19,637 nt of DNA from DAOVRL01 sp964459805 (lineage in GTDB: Bacteria > Planctomycetota > Phycisphaerae > Sedimentisphaerales > Anaerobacaceae): contig CAYWOD010000045.1 of NCBI GenBank assembly GCA_964459805.1, forward strand, positions 1-19,637. The letters run 5' to 3'. The position numbers and the translations under genes are program-made. Of this stretch, positions 7,868 to 16,171 are shown piece by piece. Position 1 is the first letter of the stretch; each line of letters opens with the position of its first letter. Below the pieces are notes generated by a model. The model was given only the letters and a program-made list of their open reading frames with translations. It did not search any database and was not told the DNA's origin.

Positions 7868-8851
7868 TTACGTGATGTAATTGCTCATGACATCGCAGAG
7901 TCGTTTTCCTATGACAGCAACGTCAAAGTCCGCAGCCATTTCTCTTGCGGCCAAACCCATAGTCCGCCTCAAATCGGATCTCTCTATTAACGTGCTTATA
8001 CTGTCAATCCACTGCGACTTGTCTGTTGCGAGAAAGCCGGTGACATTATCACGGACGTAATCTGCGTTTGTGCCGACCGGCGAAGCAACAACAGGGATGC
8101 CGGCGCAGGCATACTCGAGAACTTTGAAGCTGCATTTGCCTCTTGTGAAGCGATCTTCCGGCAACGGCGCAAGGCCGATATCACTCTGAGCCAAATGGAT
8201 AGCACGCGTATCCTTGGACCAGAGGCGCTTTTCGACGGGCAAGCTCCGCAGGTCAAAAAAGTCATCGCATATTATTCTCAAGATGACGTTGTCGAAACGC
8301 GAGCCAATTTCTTCGAGAGCCGGTTTGATTTCAGCAAGGTACTTGAGCGTGCTTTGGCTGCCGATCCACACGAGCCGGATTTTACCATCATCTTCAGAAG
8401 CACAATGGACGCTGTAGTCACTGACTTTTATGCAATGGGGGACAATCTCCACGTGAGGATTGAATTGGTGTGCCTGTTTTGCAAGATAGGCACTACCTGT
8501 GATGACCATATCGGCGAGTTTGACGCTTCTGCGAAATGGTCTGAAGTGCGACGGGCTGTAACGGTCAGGCCTTTTTGTGCTGTACATTATCGCATCGTCA
8601 AAATGATAGATGATTTTTTTGCTGTAGCGGCGCAGCCAAAAAGCATCGAAGGGATTCAACCCCTTTTTATGAAGCAAAACGCCGTCGAAATCCACCGCCC
8701 GTTTGAAGAGCTTGCGACGGGCCAACAAGCCGCAAGGCAACTCCTCAACTTCGCAGTCTATGCCATTTTCGCGGAGAATATCGAGGTAAAGTTCTATCCG
8801 TTGTCTGAAACCCGGACGATTCAGGTTGTTAGCTAAGACAAAGATTTTCAT
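7868..8851 (-). CDS. GT4-type glycosyltransferase
   Basis: The 327-residue product has GT-B architecture. The N-terminal half begins MKIFVLANNLNRPGFRQRI and carries the typical 'Y.FDDA' segment (82-87) found in bacterial GT4 enzymes. The C-terminal half holds VWIGSQSTLKYL (161-172) and the donor-binding motif FKVLEYACAGIPVVAS (242-257), where Glu246 corresponds to the second Glu of the EX7E motif. These enzymes transfer a sugar from a nucleotide donor to a growing cell-surface glycan on the cytoplasmic side. The specific sugar cannot be told. It is the last gene of the minus-strand polysaccharide block, 61 nt after the epimerase gene, and an AGAG stretch about 8 nt before the ATG may serve as ribosome site. 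Confidence 0.88.
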   Translation of the reverse strand: MKIFVLANNLNRPGFRQRIELYLDILRENGIDCEVEELPCGLLARRKLFKRAVDFDGVLLHKKGLNPFDAFWLRRYSKKIIYHFDDAIMYSTKRPDRYSPSHFRPFRRSVKLADMVITGSAYLAKQAHQFNPHVEIVPHCIKVSDYSVHCASEDDGKIRLVWIGSQSTLKYLAEIKPALEEIGSRFDNVILRIICDDFFDLRSLPVEKRLWSKDTRAIHLAQSDIGLAPLPEDRFTRGKCSFKVLEYACAGIPVVASPVGTNADYVRDNVTGFLATDKSQWIDSISTLIERSDLRRTMGLAAREMAADFDVAVIGKRLCDVMSNYIT

Positions 8852-8912
8852 TTAGCGGTCTCTTTTGCTTTCAAGGTAGCGTCACAACTTCATCAGACTA
8901 TACGTCGGCACG

Positions 8913-9917
8913 CTATGCTTTGCGAAAGGTGTTCTTGAAATACCGGACCATCTCTTCGAGGCCTTCATCGAGCGTGATTTGGGGAGTAAAGCCGCGGGTC
9001 GCTTTTCTGAGTTTTGTGACATCGGCGGATTTTCTTGTTGCTCCCTCGGGCTTGGAGGTATCGAAGACGACTTCTGGTTTCTTTCCGGTAACTTTTAGAA
9101 TGCGTTCAATGAGTTCTCGGATGGTAGTCTCGCGGTCGTGTCCAACGTTGACCGGGTCTGCGATGGGATAGTATTCGGTGATAAGCTTTAGCGCTAAAGC
9201 TGAGTCTTTGGCGTGGACGAAGCTACGGGTTTGGTTTCCAGTACCCCAAACGATGACAGGGTCATCGCCGTTCAATACTTTTTGGATTAGCGCGGGCATA
9301 ACGTGAGCCTTCTCAGGCTCAAACGATTCTCTCGCCCCGTAGGCATTGAACGGCCTGGCGATTGCAATTTCCACGTCGTATTCTCGTGCGTAGTGCTGCG
9401 CCTGAAGTTCGACCATTCGCTTTCCCCATCCATAACCGATATTCACGGTCTCCGGCGCGCCTCGAAGCGCCTGGTCTTCTCTTGTGGGCACATCGGCATC
9501 ATCAGGATACACGCATGAACTGCTCACAACAAGAAAACGCCGGACACTGTGCTGCCTTGCAGCTTCCAGAAGGTTAAAGGCGATTGTTGTGACATTCGTG
9601 AGCATTTCACCGTGATGGTTCATACTATATTCGACTCCGAAAGCCGGCGCAGCGAGGTTCAATACAATATCTTGGCGGGAGCAAACCTGCTCGCATTGCT
9701 TCATGTATCGCAAATCTATATTGTGAAAGGAGATTTTGTCCATAAGACCGTCGAGGTTCTCCAGCCGTCCTCGGGAGAGATTGTCGGCAACAGTTACCTT
9801 TGCGCCCTCGTCGACGAGTAAGTCGACGAGATAAGACCCGATGAACCCAGCCCCGCCGGCAACCAGTACGTTTTTATTATTCCAGTATGTTCTTGTCACG
9901 TCCACACCTAATAGCAT
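8913..9917 (-). CDS. NAD-dependent sugar epimerase/dehydratase (extended SDR)
   Basis: The 334-residue enzyme has the Rossmann glycine motif GGAGFIG (21-27) after a short leader, the acidic ADN (44-46) that selects NAD over NADP, the catalytic Ser region VSSSCVYP (131-138) and the YxxxK pair Y162/K166 in YGWGK. The substrate-binding half includes RPFNAYG and WGTGNQTRSFVHAKD. It most resembles nucleotide-sugar epimerases and dehydratases. The C-terminal part (VFDTSKPEGATRKSADV) is similar to GDP-L-fucose synthases, while the N-terminus resembles UDP-glucose 4-epimerases, so I leave the substrate open. It would supply a modified NDP-sugar to the neighbouring transferases. A hairpin lies just before the start codon where a ribosome site would be expected. 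Confidence 0.9.
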   Translation of the reverse strand: MLLGVDVTRTYWNNKNVLVAGGAGFIGSYLVDLLVDEGAKVTVADNLSRGRLENLDGLMDKISFHNIDLRYMKQCEQVCSRQDIVLNLAAPAFGVEYSMNHHGEMLTNVTTIAFNLLEAARQHSVRRFLVVSSSCVYPDDADVPTREDQALRGAPETVNIGYGWGKRMVELQAQHYAREYDVEIAIARPFNAYGARESFEPEKAHVMPALIQKVLNGDDPVIVWGTGNQTRSFVHAKDSALALKLITEYYPIADPVNVGHDRETTIRELIERILKVTGKKPEVVFDTSKPEGATRKSADVTKLRKATRGFTPQITLDEGLEEMVRYFKNTFRKA

Positions 9918-9920
9918 GTT

Positions 9921-9942
9921 GGCTTACAATCTGTTCTAAGCC
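9921..9942 (-). promoter_or_regulatory. hairpin abutting the epimerase start codon
   Basis: GGCTTA (9921-9926) pairs perfectly with TAAGCC (9937-9942) around a 10-nt loop. It ends 3 nt before the ATG at 9917 on the minus strand, in the place of the Shine-Dalgarno site, and no purine-rich site is visible there. It could limit ribosome access or be chance. Confidence 0.25.
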
Positions 9943-10022
9943 TTTGTAGATTACACTTTATCACATTATTGCAGTTTTCAAAACGAATATTCTTAGTTTG
10001 TGAGGATATGCCGAAAAGTCAG

Positions 10023-11066
10023 TTACAGAATCACCGCCCAAGGAGCCGGGCAAGTGCCTGTTTCGATTAGATCGAGCATATATTGGGCTATCTTTTCACA
10101 ATTAAAATCGGTATGCGCTTTTAGCATACCGGCTTTGGTGATTCTTTCGCGCTCCTGGTCATGCTTTAGATACCAATCGGCAAGCTCAAAGAACTCATCA
10201 AACGTATCAAAATACCTCAGGTGTTTACCGTCTTCGAAAAGCAACTCACAACCTGGTACTCTCTTCGCAAGCTCGAAAGTCCCGCAGGCCGGGATATTTG
10301 CGAGCCTGTCCGAGTGGTATAGATACACGTCATTTGCAATATTTATGCTCAGTGCAATCTTCGCGCCGCTCAGAGCGTAGAAGCATTCCATTCCCTGGGT
10401 CTTCGGCCTTCCGAAACAGGCATACACCTTGGCGTTCGGGGTCTCGGAGAGCTTCTTTGCCAGATTGTATCTGAGGTCTTCGCGCGGAAGCTTGCCGTGC
10501 TTGGCCGCGCCGAGGAAGACTATGCCGGCCTTCCACTTTTCATCGACGTCGTACTTGTATTGCAGGTTCGGGTCGCAGGTAAAGGGGATAAACGCACAAA
10601 GCGGCGTGCCGGCATCCTTGTATGCTTGCAGAAACCGGCCCGCACTCGGCATTACAACAATATCCATCATTCTTCCCACGGCCAATCGCTCTGGCTTTGT
10701 ATCGGGATACGGATCTCCGTCCCTGCCGAGAAGAACGGCGTTCGGCGCGGCCTCACGTATAGCACCAACTGTTTCCAGCGTTATGTATTTCATCGAAAGC
10801 AGCAATACGATGTCGGGGAAGTATTTTTCGATCTGCTTAGCTAAAACGTTGTCTGCCGTTCTCCTGGCGAATCGCGGCATATAACGCCTGAAATGTTTAC
10901 CGGAGAAAGGATTAAACTGGGTCAATATGTTTCTGTAGCTGAACCGCTGAACGTCGTGACCAAGGCGGATAAGGCCCTTGACCAGCCGGCGTTCCTCCAA
11001 AAAGATAGACCTCGGGGACTCGTCCTTGAAGTCGGCTATTACAAATATGCGTTTTGGTTTTCCCAT
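10023..11066 (-). CDS. CgeB-like glycosyltransferase
   Basis: The 347-residue product resembles the CgeB/'glycosyl transferases group 1' family, GT-B proteins found in spore-coat and surface-glycan loci. The N-terminal half includes PDIVLLLSMKYIT and the LLGRDGDPYPD segment. The C-terminal half contains FLGAAKHGKLPREDLRYNL, then ALSINIANDVYLYHSDRLAN and PACGTFELAK, the last being the family's donor-site region. The final helix-rich segment (FDEFFELADWYLKHDQERE) is also typical. ATG at 11066 opens right before MGKPKRIFVIADF, the first beta strand. The gene lies 33 nt after the methyltransferase and probably shares its transcript. Donor and acceptor are unknown. Confidence 0.82.
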   Translation of the reverse strand: MGKPKRIFVIADFKDESPRSIFLEERRLVKGLIRLGHDVQRFSYRNILTQFNPFSGKHFRRYMPRFARRTADNVLAKQIEKYFPDIVLLLSMKYITLETVGAIREAAPNAVLLGRDGDPYPDTKPERLAVGRMMDIVVMPSAGRFLQAYKDAGTPLCAFIPFTCDPNLQYKYDVDEKWKAGIVFLGAAKHGKLPREDLRYNLAKKLSETPNAKVYACFGRPKTQGMECFYALSGAKIALSINIANDVYLYHSDRLANIPACGTFELAKRVPGCELLFEDGKHLRYFDTFDEFFELADWYLKHDQERERITKAGMLKAHTDFNCEKIAQYMLDLIETGTCPAPWAVIL

Positions 11067-11099
11067 GGCTCAAATCCAACGAAACGCCCTGCAATGAGG

Positions 11100-11648
11100 C
11101 TATTTGACCAATTCCACGAGAACATCGTTCGCAGGAAACAATCGGCACAAAAGTGTACTTTCGTAGAAATACTGTATCCTGCTTGAGCAGTTGACTATCG
11201 GTTCTATCAAACGGTTACCCCAGAATAGGCCTTTCTTTAAGAATTTGATTTTCCTCTTTGTGATTTTGCTAAAGTGAAAATCAAAATAATAGGGTTTTTC
11301 TTTTCCGGCACAGGATCGCTCCACAAAAAAATCAAAGGTCTCGAAGGAAAAAAGTCTCTTGTGAGTAGGATCAACATAGTTGTTGCGCGAGGTGAAGTGG
11401 GGCACGCGAATCTTCAGATGTCCTCCCGCGCTTAGTATTCGGTGCAGGTCCTGCAAAACCGGTATGTAATCGACGTGCTCAAGGACATTATCACAGCGAA
11501 TTTCCTCGAATTGTTCATCATCAAACGGCAGCGGCAGTTTTTCAATATCATGGACTACGTCCACACCGGGCAAATTGGCGATATCCAAATTCACCCAATC
11601 CTTTTTTATGTTTCTTCCACAACCGACGTTTAGCTTATTGAGATGCAT
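11100..11648 (-). CDS. SAM-dependent class I methyltransferase
   Basis: This small protein (182 residues) shows the methyltransferase-11-like core. Motif I is LNVGCG (6-11), the acidic residue binding the SAM ribose lies in NLDIA (D22), motif II is LPLPFDDEQFEEIRC (38-52), and NVLEHV (54-59) and the post-motif region GGHLKIRVPHF follow. It is about 50 residues shorter than many free-standing family members but seems complete, since all core strands are recognisable. In this context it probably O-methylates a sugar or terminal residue of the surface glycan. It lies between two transferase genes with gaps of 37 and 33 nt, as in a single operon. Confidence 0.87.
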   Translation of the reverse strand: MHLNKLNVGCGRNIKKDWVNLDIANLPGVDVVHDIEKLPLPFDDEQFEEIRCDNVLEHVDYIPVLQDLHRILSAGGHLKIRVPHFTSRNNYVDPTHKRLFSFETFDFFVERSCAGKEKPYYFDFHFSKITKRKIKFLKKGLFWGNRLIEPIVNCSSRIQYFYESTLLCRLFPANDVLVELVK

Positions 11649-11685
11649 AAGATTGTTCGCATGTAGATCATTGAGCTCGAAGAGA

Positions 11686-12561
11686 TTATCTTGCTGTTTT
11701 TTGTTTTTGGACTTTGCTCCTAACCAAGTTGAGAAATAGTCTGTATATTCGAGGATTCGTTTTCGGGTTATTCTCTGGTTTTTTATAATTGTGAATTGTC
11801 ACATAGTCAGCTTGATTGAGCAGAATTTTCAGCAAAGAGCGCATCTTAAATCTCTGGATGTTTCTCAATCGCCTTACAATCAACTTCTCCGGGTAGTGGT
11901 TTTCCAAGTAGTGTCCATATGTTTCATATTCAGAAAGCATCAACGTATTATCGCCGTTTATATTACTGATGATCGCATCATACCAGGACTTGTTAAACCG
12001 CCTCTCGATATTATGTAGAAGTTCAAGCATAATAGATTTACATATTAGCATATGGTGAGCAACAAATGAGGTCTTGCTATTGGCAGACTCACCCAATAGT
12101 TTTTCATAAAAGTCAAAGTAGGGCTGGTGAAATTCGTCTGATTTTGCAAGCAACATCCGTTCATTGTGAAAGAAACAAACCCTTCTAAGGAAAACAACAT
12201 CGGCATCAACCACTAAATAGTAATCCGACAGATTTGTAATGGCATAGGAACACCCCATTTTTATGAATTGTTGGAAGAGCCAGCCGGACCGTCGGAGAAA
12301 CTCTGGACATTCTGTTCTAAGTTCTGCTTCGACGTAGTTTTTTGTTAAACCGTCATCGAATAAGTTGGCCTCGTCAACTATTTCGATATCATCGAATGTC
12401 AGATCAGTATTTTCGGTTACTATGTATATCCTGCCCAAATCACGGACGTTTGTGATACAACCAGCTAGGCACAACTCTAATATATCACTGTCTTTGCAGT
12501 GGTATGGTATAATGACATCTATTTTGCTGTTGCACACCTTGTTCAATCCCACCATTTGCAC
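11686..12561 (-). CDS. DUF6492-type glycosyltransferase
   Basis: The 291-residue product carries a nucleotide-diphospho-sugar transferase (GT-A-like) pattern. It has an N-terminal strand IDVIIPYHCKDSDIL, a DXD-like metal site in YYLVVDADVVFLRR (VDADV), and the segment SFVAHHMLICKS characteristic of the DUF6492 group found in polysaccharide loci. Catalysis by members of this group is not well documented, so glycosyl transfer is inferred from the fold and the neighbours. GTG at 12561 is given; ATG two codons later (12555) is equally possible and follows an AGGTG stretch. The basic C-terminus ends in RSKVQKQKTAR. The gene is A+T-rich relative to the flanks (one sampled line is about 42% G+C). 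Confidence 0.75.
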   Translation of the reverse strand: MQMVGLNKVCNSKIDVIIPYHCKDSDILELCLAGCITNVRDLGRIYIVTENTDLTFDDIEIVDEANLFDDGLTKNYVEAELRTECPEFLRRSGWLFQQFIKMGCSYAITNLSDYYLVVDADVVFLRRVCFFHNERMLLAKSDEFHQPYFDFYEKLLGESANSKTSFVAHHMLICKSIMLELLHNIERRFNKSWYDAIISNINGDNTLMLSEYETYGHYLENHYPEKLIVRRLRNIQRFKMRSLLKILLNQADYVTIHNYKKPENNPKTNPRIYRLFLNLVRSKVQKQKTAR

Positions 12562-12583
12562 CTGACAAGTATTTTTTCAGAGT

Positions 12584-13510
12584 TTATGCGCTTACGACCC
12601 TGAAGTATTCTCCATCACAGTGGGTACCGGTCGGCTTTTTTTTGGAAACAAAATCTATGTCCAGCCGAAAGCCGTTTCTGTACTTGTCGTTCAGTGTTTC
12701 GACCGTGTATTCCGAGGAACCGGGAAACTGTTTTTTTGTCGATGTATTAACCATATTTACCTGTATGGCAGAAGCGCATATTTTCTGGAAATATGTATAT
12801 TTTGGCAATTGTTCTTTATTGTTTTGACACCATCGGCAGTTCCAGGACTCGAAGGTGTTGGGGTCATAAAAATAGCCAAAGTATTTGAGAACCTTTCGTC
12901 TGAGTTTGCTTTTTCCTGACAATGTCATTAAGGCGGAACTCGGCGAAAACAGCTTTTTAATTAACGGATTGTTGTTCATCGTACCGGCTATTATCTTTTT
13001 CACCAAAACGGTGGGATAAATTGTCGCGCAAAGCTCGAACGGATATCGCGTGGTCGGCGTTCGGCCTTGCATCCAGTCCAGGTGGTAAACGGTTTGGCCG
13101 GCAATGATGGTTTCGTTGACAGGGTTGCTGCCCTGCTTTATGCTTTCAGCATTAAATCTAAACGTGAATCCAAAAATATCGTCGGGGTATTTGGCGAATA
13201 TCTCGTCAATTACACCAAAATCTACGGGGTCGAAGTACACAACATCGTCGATGCCAAACAGAATGTATTTTGTTTCGACCAGGCCCAGAACCCGGAGCAA
13301 GTCGCTGTGAAAATCTTTCTCTCTTATTATTATGCAATCTGCAAACTTTCGGAAAAGCTGTTCATATTCTTGGCCAAACAGTTCGGCCTTGTAAATGACG
13401 TACGTTCGGATAATATCAGAGGGCAAATACCTGTAAAGACTCTCCAGATATGCATCCAGTTGCAAAGGGCGGTTCTTGGTGAATAGAATGTTGCTTATCA
13501 GTTTTTTCAT
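12584..13510 (-). CDS. GT2-like glycosyltransferase, family uncertain
   Basis: Starting at ATG 13510 the protein has 308 residues and begins MKKLISNILFTKNRPLQLDA, the pattern of GT-A (GT2-like) transferases, where a strand is followed by 'tkdRp.ql...l.sl'. A paired Asp in YILFGIDDVVYFDP (about residues 82-95) could be the metal-binding DXD-type site. The C-terminal half (Trp/Cys/Asn-rich WNCRWCQNN segment) matches no family I can name. A longer form from TTG 13546 adds 12 residues and would overlap the stop of the preceding kinase gene as TTGA, a layout seen in coupled genes. The product probably adds a residue to the same glycan, but this is inference. Base composition is A+T-rich. Confidence 0.68.
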   Translation of the reverse strand: MKKLISNILFTKNRPLQLDAYLESLYRYLPSDIIRTYVIYKAELFGQEYEQLFRKFADCIIIREKDFHSDLLRVLGLVETKYILFGIDDVVYFDPVDFGVIDEIFAKYPDDIFGFTFRFNAESIKQGSNPVNETIIAGQTVYHLDWMQGRTPTTRYPFELCATIYPTVLVKKIIAGTMNNNPLIKKLFSPSSALMTLSGKSKLRRKVLKYFGYFYDPNTFESWNCRWCQNNKEQLPKYTYFQKICASAIQVNMVNTSTKKQFPGSSEYTVETLNDKYRNGFRLDIDFVSKKKPTGTHCDGEYFRVVSA

Positions 13511-13542
13511 AATAAACCAGTCACTTGCGATTAATGAATTTA

Positions 13543-14412
13543 TCAATAGATTTCCACTGATTCCTTGTGAGACATATAGGGTACATGGAAATAATACTTG
13601 AAGCGCTCCATCAATTTTTTTCTGAGGGCGTTGTCTCTAATCCCAACAGCATCAAAGAGTTTAGTTACCCAATCATTAATTATCCGATGTGCCAACCAAT
13701 CAGGGCAACTCCGTGCGAAATACGCAGCTTCATAGACTAAAATCTCAAGACTATGCTTGTTATAAAACCTTGCGTACTCGAAATCCACAACAAAGGCATC
13801 TTGCTTTGAATCTTCACCACCAAGCATAATAGCGTCCGAAAGAATGTACACAATATTACAGTGTGCTTCGTGGAGGCTAATGAAAACGGGAATGGTCGAG
13901 CTAAGTATCCTCGCACACTGTTTTTCGTCCTCCCTGTTCAATTTCAACAACTCATCAGCCGGGGTATGTTGAGCCAGACATTCAAGAAGCACTAAGCTTG
14001 CCTTTGTTAGATGATATGAATCGTAAATGCACCCGTAACCATAAACTTTCGGCACCCTCACCCCTCGCTTAGCAGCGATAATCAAGTTAGCTGCCTCATT
14101 AAATGCGTACCTGCTGTGTTTTGTCCAGTGATACCTCAGTCTATGCTTAAGACGACGTAGTGGAAACACTTTCACAACGAATGCTTTCTCAGCAACCTGC
14201 GGGGTATTGATGCGGAAGATTAATCGTTTGCCGGCACACTGTTTAAGGGTTACAACATTATGTGGTGAAACTGCTCCGTCATACTTGTCAATGGTGGATA
14301 GAACAGATTGAGCTACGGGAACAAGGTTTTCGTTTTTAAGCCAAAGGGTGGCCCTTTCAGAATGACGGTATCTGAATTTCAGCACATCTTTCAATAGTCT
14401 CAATTTATTCAA
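13543..14412 (-). CDS. WaaP-like kinase lacking the catalytic Asp
   Basis: The 289-residue product has the layout of a small LPS kinase or aminoglycoside-phosphotransferase-like fold. It shows a nucleotide lysine in AFVVKVF (K81), a helix-C Glu candidate in AFNEAANL (E106), the pre-catalytic helix SLHEAHC (179-185) and a DFG-like metal site FVVDFEYARF (D210). At the catalytic loop the usual HxD reads HCN (184-186), so the general base Asp is replaced by Asn and the following residues do not fit the standard DxxxxN spacing. It may be a pseudokinase or a divergent family with another base. The only available start is TTG 14412; an in-frame stop lies five codons upstream and no other Met follows before residue 196. 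Gene context suggests a role in glycan phosphorylation or its control. Confidence 0.72.
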   Translation of the reverse strand: MNKLRLLKDVLKFRYRHSERATLWLKNENLVPVAQSVLSTIDKYDGAVSPHNVVTLKQCAGKRLIFRINTPQVAEKAFVVKVFPLRRLKHRLRYHWTKHSRYAFNEAANLIIAAKRGVRVPKVYGYGCIYDSYHLTKASLVLLECLAQHTPADELLKLNREDEKQCARILSSTIPVFISLHEAHCNIVYILSDAIMLGGEDSKQDAFVVDFEYARFYNKHSLEILVYEAAYFARSCPDWLAHRIINDWVTKLFDAVGIRDNALRKKLMERFKYYFHVPYMSHKESVEIY

Positions 14413-14728
14413 GGCAGGCCTGTAATCCTATCATAATTCCGTATTTGCGAAATATCCACCATGAGTAGCAGAATATGATCACCCAAATGAACAAAATCCT
14501 TTGGCTAAGTTGGGCATTTAATCCACGAATATTTTTGAAGTCTCATATACAATGTCGCTGATCATTCTCTTCATATCTTATCTGACCGGTCAAACTGGAA
14601 TACGAACTAACACTTCGCTTATTTCTTACGCCAACAGGTCCTCATATTTTGGTAACAGTCGCCATAGGAGATTTAAACAATAGTTTTTGTCTAAAAATAC
14701 AACCCTAAAACAGGCAAACACAACATCA
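14413..14728. other. intergenic stretch, probably holding the promoter of the downstream transcript
   Basis: These 316 nt lie between the TagB-like gene and the kinase gene on the minus strand and are A+T-rich. I see no coding potential and no RNA gene. A TTGACC at 14588-14593 (minus) lies in a perfect palindrome (14583-14592), but no good -10 hexamer sits at the right distance. The size of this gap, against 20-105 nt elsewhere in the block, suggests that a new transcript starts here. Confidence 0.4.
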
Positions 14729-16018
14729 TTAACCTTTAGTAACGGAAGGGGAAAGCTGAATTAGTTGATAAATGGCCTTGACGGCTCTTTCGGTTGCACC
14801 ACCAACGCCATAAAAACGCTCTTGAGCCAGTTGTCTGCGCGCATCAGCCATACCAGGAGCTTCTGCAAAGTTACCTGTATTTAGCAATTCCAAAGCCTCT
14901 TGAGGTTCCTTGAATAAATGCGCAGCTTCTCGAATCTTCGATAGGGTTTCCGGCATCGTCATTATTGATTTAGCTTTGGGCGTATCATAATAGAGGACTG
15001 GACGATTGAGTAGCATATATTCATACAAAGTTGATCCGTGGTCCGTTATCAATATATCTGCTGCTTTGAGATACCGACTGCTATTCTGGTCGCGCACGTA
15101 AATAAATCCTCGCTTCTTAGCTCGTAAATCCAGGAACTGAGCCCAGTTTTCTCGCGTATAACCTTTTATTTTCCCGATGGATTGCCTGGATATGGGATGC
15201 AACTTAACAAGCAGTGTCCACGGCCGGAGCGAAAGTAACTCTATTAATTCCTCGCCAATGTTATTCAAACTTAGCTCTGGATTCCATGAAGGCGCATATA
15301 GTACGGACATCTTCTCCGGGTCTGCCCCATAACTCCGCAATACTTTATCACGACTGATACTATCATCAACTAAGCCGTCGATTTTGGGAAAACCTATACG
15401 TAACGCAACATCTTTTCTTTTGAGAAAACCCGACCGAACAAACAGTTCAACATGTTTTCGGGAAAAACAAAATAGTCTATCATATTTTGCCGCAGCGCGA
15501 TTGATTGTACCGTCAATCTTTTCATTCTGACCATTCGATGTGAACTTGCCGGAAAAACCATGAAATATCTGTATCGATTTAGTCGGTAATTGTATTCTCG
15601 GAGACTTATAATCTGCCTCAATACACACATCCCACCTACGCCATTGAACCTGCCGGTAGGACAATATCTTTAACGGGTCAATATTATAGGGCTTCAAAAA
15701 ATGTAATGCCGGCTCCTTTTTGTCCGGCCTGTATCTAAACCATCGCAACCAACCCATTTGGCGCCGTACATGCTTGTGGTATTTGTGACATAATGCGCTG
15801 GTAAAGCGAATATGCAGTCTCGGGTCGCTACGAAGCCTGTGATATATCGGGGCAAGCATCACAAAATTATTTTCCCTCACTATATTAAACAGAATCTTCC
15901 GCTTTGAGCTTATCTTATACAGCAATGCACAGTAAATACTGAACAACGCTTTTGTCAGCAGTCCAAGTAAGTGAGAGACGGCTTTGCGGAATTTACGAAT
16001 TCTTGAATTCTTTTTCAT
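14729..16018 (-). CDS. CDP-glycerol glycerophosphotransferase-like enzyme (TagB/TagF family)
   Basis: The family moves glycerol-phosphate or another polyol-phosphate from a CDP-linked donor to a membrane-bound acceptor, as in wall teichoic acid synthesis. From ATG 16018 the protein has 429 residues. It starts with a basic and hydrophobic N-terminus that suits membrane association, followed by a GT-B-like core. Signature blocks are IQIFHGFSGKF (about 149-159, catalytic-type His-Gly), VLYAPSW (about 239-245), VKLHP (about 271-275) and ADILITDHGSTLYEYMLL (about 320-337). A TTG at 16075 with a GAGGG stretch before it would add 19 residues. Finding this enzyme in a diderm suggests a phosphodiester-linked or phosphopolyol-decorated surface polymer. 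The LicC-like gene upstream could make its CDP-activated donor. Some members of the family act on other substrates, so glycerol is not certain. Confidence 0.85.
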   Translation of the reverse strand: MKKNSRIRKFRKAVSHLLGLLTKALFSIYCALLYKISSKRKILFNIVRENNFVMLAPIYHRLRSDPRLHIRFTSALCHKYHKHVRRQMGWLRWFRYRPDKKEPALHFLKPYNIDPLKILSYRQVQWRRWDVCIEADYKSPRIQLPTKSIQIFHGFSGKFTSNGQNEKIDGTINRAAAKYDRLFCFSRKHVELFVRSGFLKRKDVALRIGFPKIDGLVDDSISRDKVLRSYGADPEKMSVLYAPSWNPELSLNNIGEELIELLSLRPWTLLVKLHPISRQSIGKIKGYTRENWAQFLDLRAKKRGFIYVRDQNSSRYLKAADILITDHGSTLYEYMLLNRPVLYYDTPKAKSIMTMPETLSKIREAAHLFKEPQEALELLNTGNFAEAPGMADARRQLAQERFYGVGGATERAVKAIYQLIQLSPSVTKG

Positions 16019-16171
16019 CGCAGTACAACATCGCTTTTGATGATTGAGATTGTCTTGTCTGTTCAAACACTTCAAAGAGCCCTCAACCTATGCACAGGTC
16101 CGGAGGCTGCAGTTGTTATGCTCCAGACGTGCCTGATTATTAATAGTCTCAATATGGTGTTGTTGTATTAG

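Noticed and set aside
8195..8836. 213-codon frame on the plus strand
   Set aside because: Antisense to the GT4 gene, whose donor-site motif is clear. The plus-strand product shows no family features.
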